In this document: positions 1-7,709 of the stretch, in pieces
Numbering within the stretch: position 1 is the stretch's first letter
Layout of the letters: each line of letters opens with the position of its first letter
NCBI GenBank assembly: GCA_029210565.1
Contig: JARGFQ010000008.1
Location: 62,001 to 126,000 of the forward strand
Reading direction: 5' to 3'
From: Bacteroidales bacterium
GTDB taxonomy: Bacteria > Bacteroidota > Bacteroidia > Bacteroidales > VadinHA17
Length of the DNA stretch: 64,000 nt
Notes under the pieces: model-generated
What the model was told of the DNA's origin: nothing
Databases searched by the model: none
The model's input: only the letters and a program-made list of their open reading frames with translations
Position numbers and translations under genes: made by a program

Positions 1-242
1 GCGGCAACATTGTTTATCCCGCTGAAACTGTAACGGAATGAAGCTGCTCTCTCAGCAAAACTGCCTATTGTTCCTTCACTGTCGGAGGTGTTGAGGCTTG
101 TCAGGTCAATCATGGAAAAAATATCTTTCAAAAGAGGGCCCCTCTCCACTGAAGTGGTCATCCTTTGAGCCTCGGTAATGCATTCACCCATCTCCCCGGG
201 GGAGTAGTCGTGGTTCAGTAGTTTCTTGTATAATTTGGTCAT
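1..242 (-). CDS. deoC: Deoxyribose-phosphate aldolase, N-terminal part (truncated by window edge)
   Basis: The minus strand reads an open frame from an ATG at 240-242 to the window edge, giving about 80 residues. The segment MIDLTSLNTSDSEGTIGSFAERA followed by NNVAA matches the start of class I deoxyribose-phosphate aldolases, where a DLT(T/S)LN motif in the first strand is followed by a helix and a G-N-x-AAxC strand. The enzyme cleaves 2-deoxyribose 5-phosphate to glyceraldehyde 3-phosphate and acetaldehyde in cytosolic nucleoside salvage. The catalytic lysines lie outside the window. About 40 residues precede the motif, as in longer Bacteroidota forms. The call rests on one motif region. 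Confidence 0.7.
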   Translation of the reverse strand, partial: MTKLYKKLLNHDYSPGEMGECITEAQRMTTSVERGPLLKDIFSMIDLTSLNTSDSEGTIGSFAERAASFRYSFSGINNVA

Positions 243-316
243 AATTAGTGATATGAAATAAGAAACAAACATTATCTGCCCTCAGGCAAACGGGGGTCAA
301 TTTAATTGTTTTTAAT

Positions 317-385
317 GAAACTTGCATAGCAGCAAATCACAAAAGAAAATGACTATTTTTATTCATGCAAGTTTCATTCGACCAA
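317..385 (+). repeat. 70-bp dispersed inverted-repeat element, copy A (orphan)
   Basis: The left arm GAAACTTGCAT is at 317-327, the right arm CATGCAAGTTTC at 364-375, and the tail CATTCGACCAA at 375-385. The interior (AGCAGCAAATCACAA, then AAATGACTA) resembles copies B-F. As in the other copies, an A/T-rich spacer and an ATG (409-411) follow about 23 nt later. That frame runs only 40 codons, to a TGA at 526-528, antisense to the 3' end of the MFS gene. The copy therefore seems to have lost its downstream gene. Confidence 0.8.
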
Positions 386-438
386 TGGAATAATAATTAA
401 ATAACCGAATGAAAAGCAAACAAAGTGTAGAGGTAAGG

Positions 439-1815
439 CTACCGCCGAAGGTTTTTATTACGTGCCAGGGAGGCGAAAACACCCGCGAAGCAGAGGATGG
501 AGAAGACAATAAATGCGCTCTTCATTGAATTCATCAGCTGGGGGTAGTTATCCGGGCTGATCTTTTCCTGTCCCATGTAGAGGGCCAGCAGCATCAGGGC
601 TATTGCCATGCTGAATGTCTGGCCCACGTTTCTCATGGTGCCGAGCATACCGGAAGCATTTCCCAGCTGCCGCTTCTCAACGGAGCTCATTATGGCATTT
701 GAATTGGGTGAGGAGAAGAGCGAGAATCCTGCTCCCATGATAAGCAGCACAATCACAACGAATACCACCGAGGTCTGCTGGGTGAGAAAACAGAGCATTA
801 TCAGTCCGGCTGTGGATATGGCCATGCCTATCGAGGCGAGCACGCCTGGGTTATGATGGTCTGACAGCTTTCCGGCAAGAGGTGAAATAAGGGCCATTGT
901 GACAGGCCACGACATGAGCACAAACCCCGCATCGCGGGGCCCCAGCTCCTTGATATACTGGAGGAAGAGGCTGAGAAAAAAGCCTATGGCGCTGGTAGCG
1001 GCATAATGTATCAGTGCGGCAAGGCTTGAAAATGCAAAGACTCTGTTCCTGGATATAAGTGTTATGTCGAACAAAGGATGAACTGCCCTCTTCTCCCTCA
1101 TGATGAATAGCGGCATGAGCAGCAGGCCGACGCCTGTTATGATCCAACCTCCGGGCGAGGGCAGTTTTGAAAAGCCATACATCAGTGCTGCCATCGCCAG
1201 GCCGTAGACCACCGATCCCTGCCAGTCGAAACTCTCGCCCCTGGCATCAGCCCATTCTTTCTTCATGCGGGTACGAATAAGTATCAGGCTGATAATTCCC
1301 ATCGGTATTAGAAAGGCGAAGATGCATCTCCAGCCCAGATACCGTGTCAGCAGCCCTCCGAGAAACGGCCCTGAGGCCAAACCGGCATATACTGCCGTGA
1401 CATTTATTCCCATGGCCCTGCCTCTCTCTCCGGGAGGGAAGACCGAGGTCAGTATCGCCATGTTTGTACCGAACATCATGGCTCCTCCCACACCCTGCAG
1501 TATCCTTATACCGATAAGCCAGCGTATGCCTGGGGTGAAGGTCAGAAGTATCATCGAAAGAGTGAAGACAATCATCCCCGCGGTGAATATCTTCCTGCGT
1601 CCCAGTATATCCCCGGCCCTTCCTGCAGGAAGGAGCAGCATGGAGGTGGTAAGCATGTAGCTGCTGACTATCCAGTTTAGGGTGACGGCGTTAAGGCCGA
1701 ATTCTTCACCGATGGAGGGCAGGGCCAGGTTGACTGCCGATCCCATAAAAGGGGTCAGGAATGAGGCGAAGGCAGTGACCGTCAGCACTGATCTTTTAAA
1801 CTCTTTCTCCGTCAT
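439..1815 (-). CDS. MFS drug:H+ antiporter, DHA2 (EmrB/QacA) type
   Basis: This 458-residue integral membrane protein has many hydrophobic segments, in line with the 14-helix DHA2 group. The cytoplasmic loop between helices 2 and 3 carries the MFS signature GRAGDILGRRK (residues 65-75). An antiporter motif-C-like stretch rich in Gly and Pro (GLASGPFLGG) lies in helix 5. Such proteins export lipophilic drugs, dyes or bile-type compounds using the proton gradient; the substrate cannot be read from sequence. Its ATG overlaps the dtd stop codon as ATGA, so the two genes are probably co-transcribed and translationally coupled. Confidence 0.85.
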   Translation of the reverse strand: MTEKEFKRSVLTVTAFASFLTPFMGSAVNLALPSIGEEFGLNAVTLNWIVSSYMLTTSMLLLPAGRAGDILGRRKIFTAGMIVFTLSMILLTFTPGIRWLIGIRILQGVGGAMMFGTNMAILTSVFPPGERGRAMGINVTAVYAGLASGPFLGGLLTRYLGWRCIFAFLIPMGIISLILIRTRMKKEWADARGESFDWQGSVVYGLAMAALMYGFSKLPSPGGWIITGVGLLLMPLFIMREKRAVHPLFDITLISRNRVFAFSSLAALIHYAATSAIGFFLSLFLQYIKELGPRDAGFVLMSWPVTMALISPLAGKLSDHHNPGVLASIGMAISTAGLIMLCFLTQQTSVVFVVIVLLIMGAGFSLFSSPNSNAIMSSVEKRQLGNASGMLGTMRNVGQTFSMAIALMLLALYMGQEKISPDNYPQLMNSMKSAFIVFSILCFAGVFASLARNKNLRR

Positions 1816-2264
1816 TCCCTCTGCTTGCTGTCTATGATTATCGTCACCGGCCCATCATTAACCAGTTCAATTTCCATCATGGCACCAAATATTCCCGTTT
1901 TCGGTTTGCGTCCAAGGAACTCACCGATGCGCATAATGAACTCCTCGTAGAGGGGAACAGCCTTTTCCGGCCTGGCAGCCCTGATATATGAGGGCCGGTT
2001 CCCCTTCCTGGTGGAGGCGTGAAGCGTGAACTGGCTGACAATCATCAGCTCGGATGCGGTATCAATGGCCGAGAGGTTCATCACCCCGTTGCTGTCATCA
2101 AACACCCTCAGGTTAACCGCCTTTGCTGCCAGCCACTCAACATCATCGGTAGTGTCAGCCTCCTCAATGCCGGTAAGCACCAGCAGCCCCTTCCCGATGG
2201 AAGAATGTATCTTCCCTTCAATGGTTACGGAGGCCCGCTTCACTCTTTGTATTACTATCCTCAT
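1812..2264 (-). CDS. dtd: D-aminoacyl-tRNA deacylase
   Basis: The 150-residue protein begins MRIVIQRVKRASV, the canonical start of bacterial DTD, so the ATG at 2264 is preferred over the longer frame upstream. It keeps SQFTL (residues 77-81), the KGNRPSY segment, and the C-terminal NDGPVT motif that form the active site across the dimer interface. DTD hydrolyses D-amino acids, and glycine mischarged on tRNA-Ala, from tRNA in the cytosol. The length is normal for the family. It is divergent from mntP, with about 60 bp between the starts. Confidence 0.95.
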   Translation of the reverse strand: MRIVIQRVKRASVTIEGKIHSSIGKGLLVLTGIEEADTTDDVEWLAAKAVNLRVFDDSNGVMNLSAIDTASELMIVSQFTLHASTRKGNRPSYIRAARPEKAVPLYEEFIMRIGEFLGRKPKTGIFGAMMEIELVNDGPVTIIIDSKQRE

Positions 2265-2301
2265 ACCGCCAAAACAGGGTGGTAAAAATAGCAATTATTA
2301 C

Positions 2302-2309
2302 TATTTTTG
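2302..2309 (+). promoter_or_regulatory. Candidate -7 box (TATTTTTG) for mntP
   Basis: TATTTTTG matches the Bacteroidota -7 consensus TAnnTTTG and ends 16 nt before the mntP ATG. No clear -33 box was assigned. Confidence 0.55.
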
Positions 2310-2325
2310 CGACCATCTTGCAGTT

Positions 2326-2892
2326 ATGGACCTCATCACAATAATGGCGATAGCCCTGGGCCTCTCGTTTGACAGTTTCGCTGTCTCCCTCTCATGTGGC
2401 GTCATCGAATCGAGAATACGTTTCAGGAATGCCATGAGGATAGCATTTATCCTTGCCCTTTTTCAGGGCGGACTGACGGTGGCCGGCTTCTTCCTCGGTT
2501 CTACCGTAAGCATATACATTGAAAAATATGATCACTGGGTGGCATTTATCCTTCTGATGTTTCTCGGAACAAGAATGATTATCGGGGGATTGAAGGACGG
2601 TTCCGAACGTCAGCCGGTAGACATCAACCGCTGGCCGGTGGTTCTCACCATGGCCGTCGGTACAAGCATCGATGCCTTTGCCGTTGGCATCAGCTTCGCC
2701 CTGCTGAGGGTACAGATATGGACCGCCGGCCTGATAATAGGGGCTGTCACCTTCCTGGCTTCCATGACTGCAATACGTATCGGCAAGTCGGCGGGTGACC
2801 GCCTCGGATCAAGGGTTGAGATCATTGGCGGGATTATTCTGGCGGTAATAGGAATCCGTATCCTGGTCGAACACCTGACTACTGCTGCCTGA
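2326..2892 (+). CDS. mntP: Manganese efflux pump MntP
   Basis: This 188-residue membrane protein has six hydrophobic segments arranged as two homologous halves. Each half carries the family Asp motif: LSFDSFAVSLSCG near residue 12 and TSIDAFAVGISFALL in the middle. These acidic residues are the expected Mn2+ path. MntP-type (formerly DUF204) exporters protect against manganese excess. An open frame extends about 100 codons upstream, but that part is antisense to dtd and has no membrane character, so the start MDLITIMAIALG at 2326 is chosen. Confidence 0.92.
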   Translation: MDLITIMAIALGLSFDSFAVSLSCGVIESRIRFRNAMRIAFILALFQGGLTVAGFFLGSTVSIYIEKYDHWVAFILLMFLGTRMIIGGLKDGSERQPVDINRWPVVLTMAVGTSIDAFAVGISFALLRVQIWTAGLIIGAVTFLASMTAIRIGKSAGDRLGSRVEIIGGIILAVIGIRILVEHLTTAA

Positions 2893-3030
2893 CACACTGC
2901 GCCGGGTGAAATCAGCCGGGTTCGTTTCTACGGTTTCAGTCAGAACATTTCAGAACGGAATCTCTTATCAGCGATTGAAAGCTCACCTTCAAATTTAGGA
3001 AAGGTGAACGAATTTGTTGACAGATTGTTC

Positions 3031-3038
3031 TAAATTTG
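3031..3038 (+). promoter_or_regulatory. Candidate -7 box (TAAATTTG) for the Crp/Fnr gene
   Basis: TAAATTTG fits TAnnTTTG and ends 8 nt before the ATG at 3047. If used, transcription would start at or very near the start codon, giving a leaderless or nearly leaderless mRNA. Confidence 0.5.
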
Positions 3039-3046
3039 CATTATTC

Positions 3047-3754
3047 ATGGCCCCGATAACGGATACACAAAAAAGCAAATGTAACTGCATCTCCTGCGAA
3101 TTCAGGAATGTGGCATTCACCAACCTCAGCGACAAGGACATGAGTCGTGTCTGTGAGGCCAGGGAGGAGATGCATTATGCCAGGGGTGAGATAATCCACC
3201 ATGAGGGTGATGCCATACACGATTTCAAATACCTGAAACATGGTCTTGTAAAACTGTTCAGGGTCAACAGCGACGGCGACGAGCAGATCATCACCATCAC
3301 CCGTCCCCTTGAGTTTGTAAGCAACACCAACGTGTTCCACGAGACCCATTACAGATACTCTCTCTCTGCCCTCGAAGATTCCGATGTATGTTGCATCAGG
3401 CTTAATCTGATCAGGGAGCTGATTGAAAATAACGGCAGGTTTGCGCTCAATCTCATCTCCGTTCTGTCACGCACTTTGCAGAATATCATTGCCCTCGGCC
3501 TTGAGATCAGGCAGCGTAACCTGGCGGGCAGGATAGCATATGTGCTTCTCTATTTTGCCAATGATATATTTCGTTCCAGGATATTTGACCTTCCGGTATC
3601 ACGCAAGGAGATAGCCGATTTCATCAGCATGAGTCCTGCCAATGTCATTCGCACCTTCAGCGATTTCCGCCGTGACGGCATAATCAAATCGAATGGCCGC
3701 ACCATTGAGATTGCCGACATGAAAAAACTTGAGGTGATCTCGCGCCGGGGCTGA
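3047..3754 (+). CDS. Crp/Fnr-family transcriptional regulator with FNR-like cysteines
   Basis: The 235-residue protein has an N-terminal cyclic-nucleotide-binding-like beta-roll (about 25-130), a long dimer helix, and a C-terminal winged helix whose recognition region is SRKEIADFISMSPANVIRTFSDF. Three cysteines cluster at the N-terminus (C12, C14, C17) and a Cys pair lies at 115-116. This resembles the FNR layout, in which N-terminal Cys residues plus one near 122 hold a [4Fe-4S] cluster. An oxygen or NO sensing role is inferred, not shown. The ATG at 3047 is preferred to a TTG at 3014, since the longer start lies upstream of the likely promoter. Confidence 0.85.
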   Translation: MAPITDTQKSKCNCISCEFRNVAFTNLSDKDMSRVCEAREEMHYARGEIIHHEGDAIHDFKYLKHGLVKLFRVNSDGDEQIITITRPLEFVSNTNVFHETHYRYSLSALEDSDVCCIRLNLIRELIENNGRFALNLISVLSRTLQNIIALGLEIRQRNLAGRIAYVLLYFANDIFRSRIFDLPVSRKEIADFISMSPANVIRTFSDFRRDGIIKSNGRTIEIADMKKLEVISRRG

Positions 3755-3883
3755 TCACCGGTGCCGGCTTGCCTCCGGATAAGGAATTCATTATCAGATA
3801 GTCTTTATTTTACGGGCGACGAGTGATTTGAGCAGGTACCCCGCAATTACAGATGCAGTAGATCCAGGCAGGACATTATGATG

Positions 3884-4783
3884 TCAGCAGGCCTGCAGGG
3901 CAGATGATATATCAGGATAGCTGAATTGAAATCCCGCTGCTGAAAGATGCTCCGATGAGATACGGCTTCCGGTTGTCAGCAGCACGGACATGTCTCCCAT
4001 AACGGCACGCAGCATCCATACCGGCACGCGGGGAAGGAACACCGGAAGCCTTTTCTGACGTGCCACCTCCCTCATTAGCATATCATGTGTCACATGATGC
4101 GGCGCCGCAGCATTGTATGGGCCAGACATAGCACTGTCTTCCAGTGCCTTATGATACACCCTGCGGAGATCGTCAATGTGGATCCACGGGAAGTACTGAT
4201 TACCCGGCCTCAGCCTCACCACCAGTCCGGCCTTGGCTGGTGCTGTCATTTTGTTCAGCGCCGAGCCCGATGATGCCAGCACCACTGCGGTTCTCAGCTT
4301 CACTGTCCGCACTCCTGCCTCTGAAAAGGAATCTGCGGCAGCCTCCCATAACCGGCATGTCTCACCGAGAAAATCTCCCGCCGGCGGATCTGCTTCGGTA
4401 AAAATCCTTTCCGAAATCTCCGAACCATAATAATTTACACCCGAGGCGGTAATGAAAACAGAGGGTATGATGCCCGAACCGACACTCATCCTTTGAAGCA
4501 GCTCTCCCGTCACTGTCCGGCTTCGGATGATATCCCTCCTCCGGGCTTCGCTCCATCTGCCCTCACCGATATTGGAGCCCGCAAGATGGATTATTGCATC
4601 CCCCTCCCGGAATGCATCCGGGTCACAGTAGCCACTTTCAGGATCCCAGCAGAACGACTGGTATTTACTTTCCTTGCTCTTTCCTCGTGTTAGATGTGTT
4701 ACATGCCAACCCTCTCCCGCAAGCAGTTTGCTGATGTGTGAACCAATCAGTCCGGTTCCGCCTGTAATAACCACCCTCTGCAT
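3884..4783 (-). CDS. TIGR01777-family NAD(P)-dependent epimerase-like protein
   Basis: The 299-residue short-chain dehydrogenase/epimerase fold opens with the nucleotide-binding motif GGTGLIG (residues 8-14). SGVNYYG supplies the usual family motif, and a C-terminal DUF1731-like segment (GDMSVLLTTGSRISSEHLSAAGFQFSYP) follows. This arrangement defines the YfcH/SDR39U1 group. Its physiological substrate is not established. It ends with LQAC and lies 3 bp downstream of the C_GCAxxG_C_C gene, so the two probably form a transcription unit. Confidence 0.9.
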   Translation of the reverse strand: MQRVVITGGTGLIGSHISKLLAGEGWHVTHLTRGKSKESKYQSFCWDPESGYCDPDAFREGDAIIHLAGSNIGEGRWSEARRRDIIRSRTVTGELLQRMSVGSGIIPSVFITASGVNYYGSEISERIFTEADPPAGDFLGETCRLWEAAADSFSEAGVRTVKLRTAVVLASSGSALNKMTAPAKAGLVVRLRPGNQYFPWIHIDDLRRVYHKALEDSAMSGPYNAAAPHHVTHDMLMREVARQKRLPVFLPRVPVWMLRAVMGDMSVLLTTGSRISSEHLSAAGFQFSYPDISSALQAC

Positions 4784-4786
4784 CTC

Positions 4787-5209
4787 TCACTCAAAAGATT
4801 CGATTATCTCAATGGCGTCGCGAATGCACTTCTCGCACACCTTTTCCGAAAGCCCCCTGGCTCTGATTCTTGCTTTTCCCTCCCGGCTGTTGAGGTCTTC
4901 ACCCAGCAGGTCCGAACACTGGTCGGTTCCGTTTCTTTCTGTGAAGATCGTGTTGAACACCCTCACCTTGTCATATACCCTCTCCTTGTCGCTCTCATCC
5001 GGCAGTCCGGCTGTTCCGTATTTCATTCCCAGCCAGATATATGCACCGGTCACTGCACCGCAGGTCTTCTGCTGTCTTCCCATGCCACCTCCGAAAGCCG
5101 CCGCCGTTCTGGAAGCTGAATCACTCTCACCGGAACAGGCCATGAGTACCGCCTGCGAGCAGCTGTAGCCAGCCCTGAAGAAGTTGATAGCCTTATCTGT
5201 TGTATTCAT
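4787..5209 (-). CDS. C_GCAxxG_C_C family redox-type protein
   Basis: The 140-residue protein carries the family cysteine pattern: C17 and C25 in YSCSQAVLMAC, the signature CGAVTGA at 50-56, a Cys in the QCSDLLG segment, and a final CEKC. Members are small cytosolic proteins thought to bind metal or undergo redox chemistry, but no reaction is established. A TTG-initiated extension of five residues is possible, but the ATG at 5209 lies 12 nt after a TATTTTTG box and is preferred. Confidence 0.88.
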   Translation of the reverse strand: MNTTDKAINFFRAGYSCSQAVLMACSGESDSASRTAAAFGGGMGRQQKTCGAVTGAYIWLGMKYGTAGLPDESDKERVYDKVRVFNTIFTERNGTDQCSDLLGEDLNSREGKARIRARGLSEKVCEKCIRDAIEIIESFE

Positions 5210-5221
5210 TCGCTTTTTCGT

Positions 5222-5229
5222 CAAAAATA
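5222..5229 (-). promoter_or_regulatory. Candidate -7 box (TATTTTTG) for the C_GCAxxG_C_C gene
   Basis: Read on the minus strand the sequence is TATTTTTG, ending 12 nt before the ATG at 5209. It should drive this gene and the epimerase gene downstream. Confidence 0.5.
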
Positions 5230-5406
5230 ATCAAATGATATGAACCCCGGAGCTCTGGACTCAAAGAACGGTGCAAACGCCAAAAACCTCTATCTGTCCT
5301 TCGCGTCTGCCTGCTTCATCGGACGTAGCCAACTATACCGGCCGAAGTCCGAATCTTTACGCGACGGCTGATTAAAAAAATAAAGCAGCAGTTGATTCTC
5401 TTTTTG

Positions 5407-5432
5407 ATATGACTTCGAAAAGTCATATTTTT
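5407..5432 (+). promoter_or_regulatory. Perfect 9-bp hairpin in the phosphofructokinase leader
   Basis: ATATGACTT (5407-5415), a CGAA tetraloop and AAGTCATAT (5420-5428) form a perfect hairpin followed by a short T-run. It lies about 40 nt upstream of the phosphofructokinase ATG. It could be a leader attenuator, a dimeric operator, or a weak terminator. No known regulator motif was recognised. Confidence 0.5.
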
Positions 5433-5472
5433 ATCACCTTCAATCAACAGAGATCAATCAAAATATTTAAAA

Positions 5473-6678
5473 ATGGCAAATCAGAAGAAAATAAAGGGAG
5501 TGATCGGTATTCTTACCGGAGGAGGAGATGTTCCGGGGCTCAATCCTGCCATCAGGGCGGTGACCATCAGGGCCAACAGGGAAGGTTACAAGGTAATAGG
5601 GCTCCGCAGGGGCTGGGCCGGTATACTGGAGATAATAAGAGATCCGAAGGTCGACAACAGTCACTGTTTTCAGGTGCTCACGGATGATATTGTCAACAAA
5701 TCGGGCAGGACCGGCGGCACATACCTGCATACATCACGCACCAGGCCCAGCCATGTGGCCAAAGCCTATGTCCCCGATCATCTGAAGGACACTTACAAGG
5801 ATGAGGTCAACGACCTTACTCCGGAGGTCCTAAAGAATCTCGAGTGGTTGGGGATCGATTTCCTGATACCTATCGGTGGTGATGACACTCTCAGCTACGG
5901 TGTCCATCTCTACAAGCAGGGAGTGAAGGTGGTGGCCATACCCAAGACGATGGACAACGACGTCCCGGGCACGGACTACTGCATAGGATTCAGCACATGT
6001 GTTACCCGTACCATACAGATGACCAACACCCTGCGCACCACGGCCGGGTCACATGAGCGTATAATGGTGCTGGAAGTGTTCGGCAGGTATGCCGGCTTCA
6101 CCGCCATGCTGCCCACCATGGCGGGAGCAGCCAACAGGTGCGTCATACCGGAATATAAATTCGACATAGAACTGCTTACCCAACTGCTGGTTGAAGACCG
6201 CAACTCCAACCCGAGCAAGTACTCCATAGTCCTGGTCTCGGAAGGCGCACTCTACAAGGGCAGTGAGATGATATTCCAGGACAGCAAGCTCGATGCCTAC
6301 GGCCACGCCAAGCTGGGAGGCATAGGCGACCTCGTCTCTGCCGAAATCAAGGATCATACTGCAAAATTCAACAGCGGCAAAACCATAAATATAATTACAC
6401 AGAAGCTGGGTTATATGGTCCGGGGCGGTGACCCTGACGCCGTCGACTCAATAGTACCAATGGCTTACGGAAACCTGGCGCTCGACCTTATAATGAAGGG
6501 CCTGCACGGCAGGGTGGTGGTGCTCAAGAACGGACGCTATGACAATGTTCCCATCGACGTGGTCACCTCTTCAAAAAAGGTTGTGAAGGTATCCGAATAC
6601 TACAACACCGAAAGGCTCAGACCTTACTATTCAAACTTCGAGATGAAGCCGTTCTTCCTTATGGCGGCAGAGTATTGA
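5473..6678 (+). CDS. Phosphofructokinase, pyrophosphate-dependent type
   Basis: The 401-residue enzyme interconverts fructose 6-phosphate and fructose 1,6-bisphosphate in cytosolic glycolysis. It has the N-terminal GGGDVPGLN loop (from residue 16), GGDDT at 135-139 and PKTMDND at 157-163. In this superfamily Asp as the fourth residue of GGDD, together with Lys in PKTxDND, marks PPi-dependent enzymes; ATP enzymes have GGDGS and GTIDND. Pyrophosphate is therefore the likely phosphoryl donor, making the step reversible. The following gene is 85 bp away beyond a terminator-like hairpin, so this is probably monocistronic. Confidence 0.9.
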   Translation: MANQKKIKGVIGILTGGGDVPGLNPAIRAVTIRANREGYKVIGLRRGWAGILEIIRDPKVDNSHCFQVLTDDIVNKSGRTGGTYLHTSRTRPSHVAKAYVPDHLKDTYKDEVNDLTPEVLKNLEWLGIDFLIPIGGDDTLSYGVHLYKQGVKVVAIPKTMDNDVPGTDYCIGFSTCVTRTIQMTNTLRTTAGSHERIMVLEVFGRYAGFTAMLPTMAGAANRCVIPEYKFDIELLTQLLVEDRNSNPSKYSIVLVSEGALYKGSEMIFQDSKLDAYGHAKLGGIGDLVSAEIKDHTAKFNSGKTINIITQKLGYMVRGGDPDAVDSIVPMAYGNLALDLIMKGLHGRVVVLKNGRYDNVPIDVVTSSKKVVKVSEYYNTERLRPYYSNFEMKPFFLMAAEY

Positions 6679-6705
6679 AAATAACCTGTTCAGATATAAC
6701 AGAAG

Positions 6706-6737
6706 GTGATGCCGGATCACACAGGGCATCACTTTCT
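6706..6737 (+). terminator. Terminator-like hairpin after phosphofructokinase
   Basis: GTGATGCC (6706-6713) pairs with GGCATCAC (6725-6732) around an 11-nt loop and is followed by TTTCTTTG. It lies 28 nt after the stop codon. Confidence 0.6.
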
Positions 6738-6763
6738 TTGTTTCAGCGGAAACAGTTGCGGGG

Positions 6764-7678
6764 GTGAAGGATGGCCTTGTAATAAAATCGACCGGCAGCC
6801 GCTACAGGGTGCTTGCTGATGACGGCATGATCCATGAGTGTGTCCTTAAGGGCAGGTTCAGGATCAGCGGCCTCCGTACCACCAACCCGGTGGCTGTGGG
6901 TGACAGGGTGACTCTTGACGCCAGGGAGAACGTGATCACGTCACTGCACCCGAGACGGAACTATATCATCCGCAGAGCATCAAACCTCTCCCGGGAATCG
7001 CAGGTCATCGCAGCAAATATTGACCAGGCCTTCCTGATGATTGCCGTCACCATGCCAAGCACGCCAATAGAGTTTATCGACCGGTTTCTGGCCACCGCCG
7101 AAGCCTACCGTATACCCGCTTCAATAATAATTAACAAGGCAGACCTCTACGGCGATGAAGATGACGCTGTGGCTGACAGAATAAAGAGCGTGTATGAAAA
7201 AATCGGGTATCCTGTCTACATCATCTCCGTTACAACGGACAGCAGCATAAGCCAGATCACGGTTGCCCTGAAAGGCAAGATTACCCTGCTCTCCGGCAAC
7301 AGCGGCGTAGGCAAGAGCTCCCTGCTCAACAGGCTCAACCCGGCACTCTCACTGAGAACAGGAGAGATCTCAGAGTATCATGAACAGGGCCGTCATGTGA
7401 CCACCTTCCCGGAGATGCATCCGCTGCCGGAGGGGGGGTATGTCATTGACACTCCAGGCATCAGGGGATTTGGTGTTATCGACTTCGATCGCAGCGAGAT
7501 ATATCATTTCTTTCCGGAGATTTTCCGGAGATCATCAGGTTGCAGATTCTACAACTGCCTCCACCTGGCAGAACCCGGCTGTGCGGTGCGTGAAGCCGTT
7601 GCCCGCAATGAAATTGAACCGTGGAGATATAAAAGCTACATAAGCATGTTGCTGGAAGACAATGATAAGTACAGATAA
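6764..7678 (+). CDS. rsgA: Small ribosomal subunit biogenesis GTPase RsgA
   Basis: The 304-residue protein has an N-terminal OB-fold, then the circularly permuted GTPase order: NKAD (124-127) before the P-loop GNSGVGKSS (178-186), then DTPG. A C-terminal zinc knuckle follows with the pattern C-x4-C-x-H-x5-C in CRFYNCLHLAEPGC. RsgA acts late in 30S subunit maturation. The start is GTG; the nearest upstream ATG is out of frame. The pseudo-histidine-kinase gene follows after 31 bp. Confidence 0.95.
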   Translation: MKDGLVIKSTGSRYRVLADDGMIHECVLKGRFRISGLRTTNPVAVGDRVTLDARENVITSLHPRRNYIIRRASNLSRESQVIAANIDQAFLMIAVTMPSTPIEFIDRFLATAEAYRIPASIIINKADLYGDEDDAVADRIKSVYEKIGYPVYIISVTTDSSISQITVALKGKITLLSGNSGVGKSSLLNRLNPALSLRTGEISEYHEQGRHVTTFPEMHPLPEGGYVIDTPGIRGFGVIDFDRSEIYHFFPEIFRRSSGCRFYNCLHLAEPGCAVREAVARNEIEPWRYKSYISMLLEDNDKYR

Positions 7679-7709
7679 TCGTTATGCTATAGGTAAGAAC
7701 TGCTCCTGA

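Noticed and set aside
2026..2325. Long N-terminal extension of MntP
   Set aside because: The extension is antisense to dtd and lies upstream of the -7 box; MntP proteins begin at the membrane segment.
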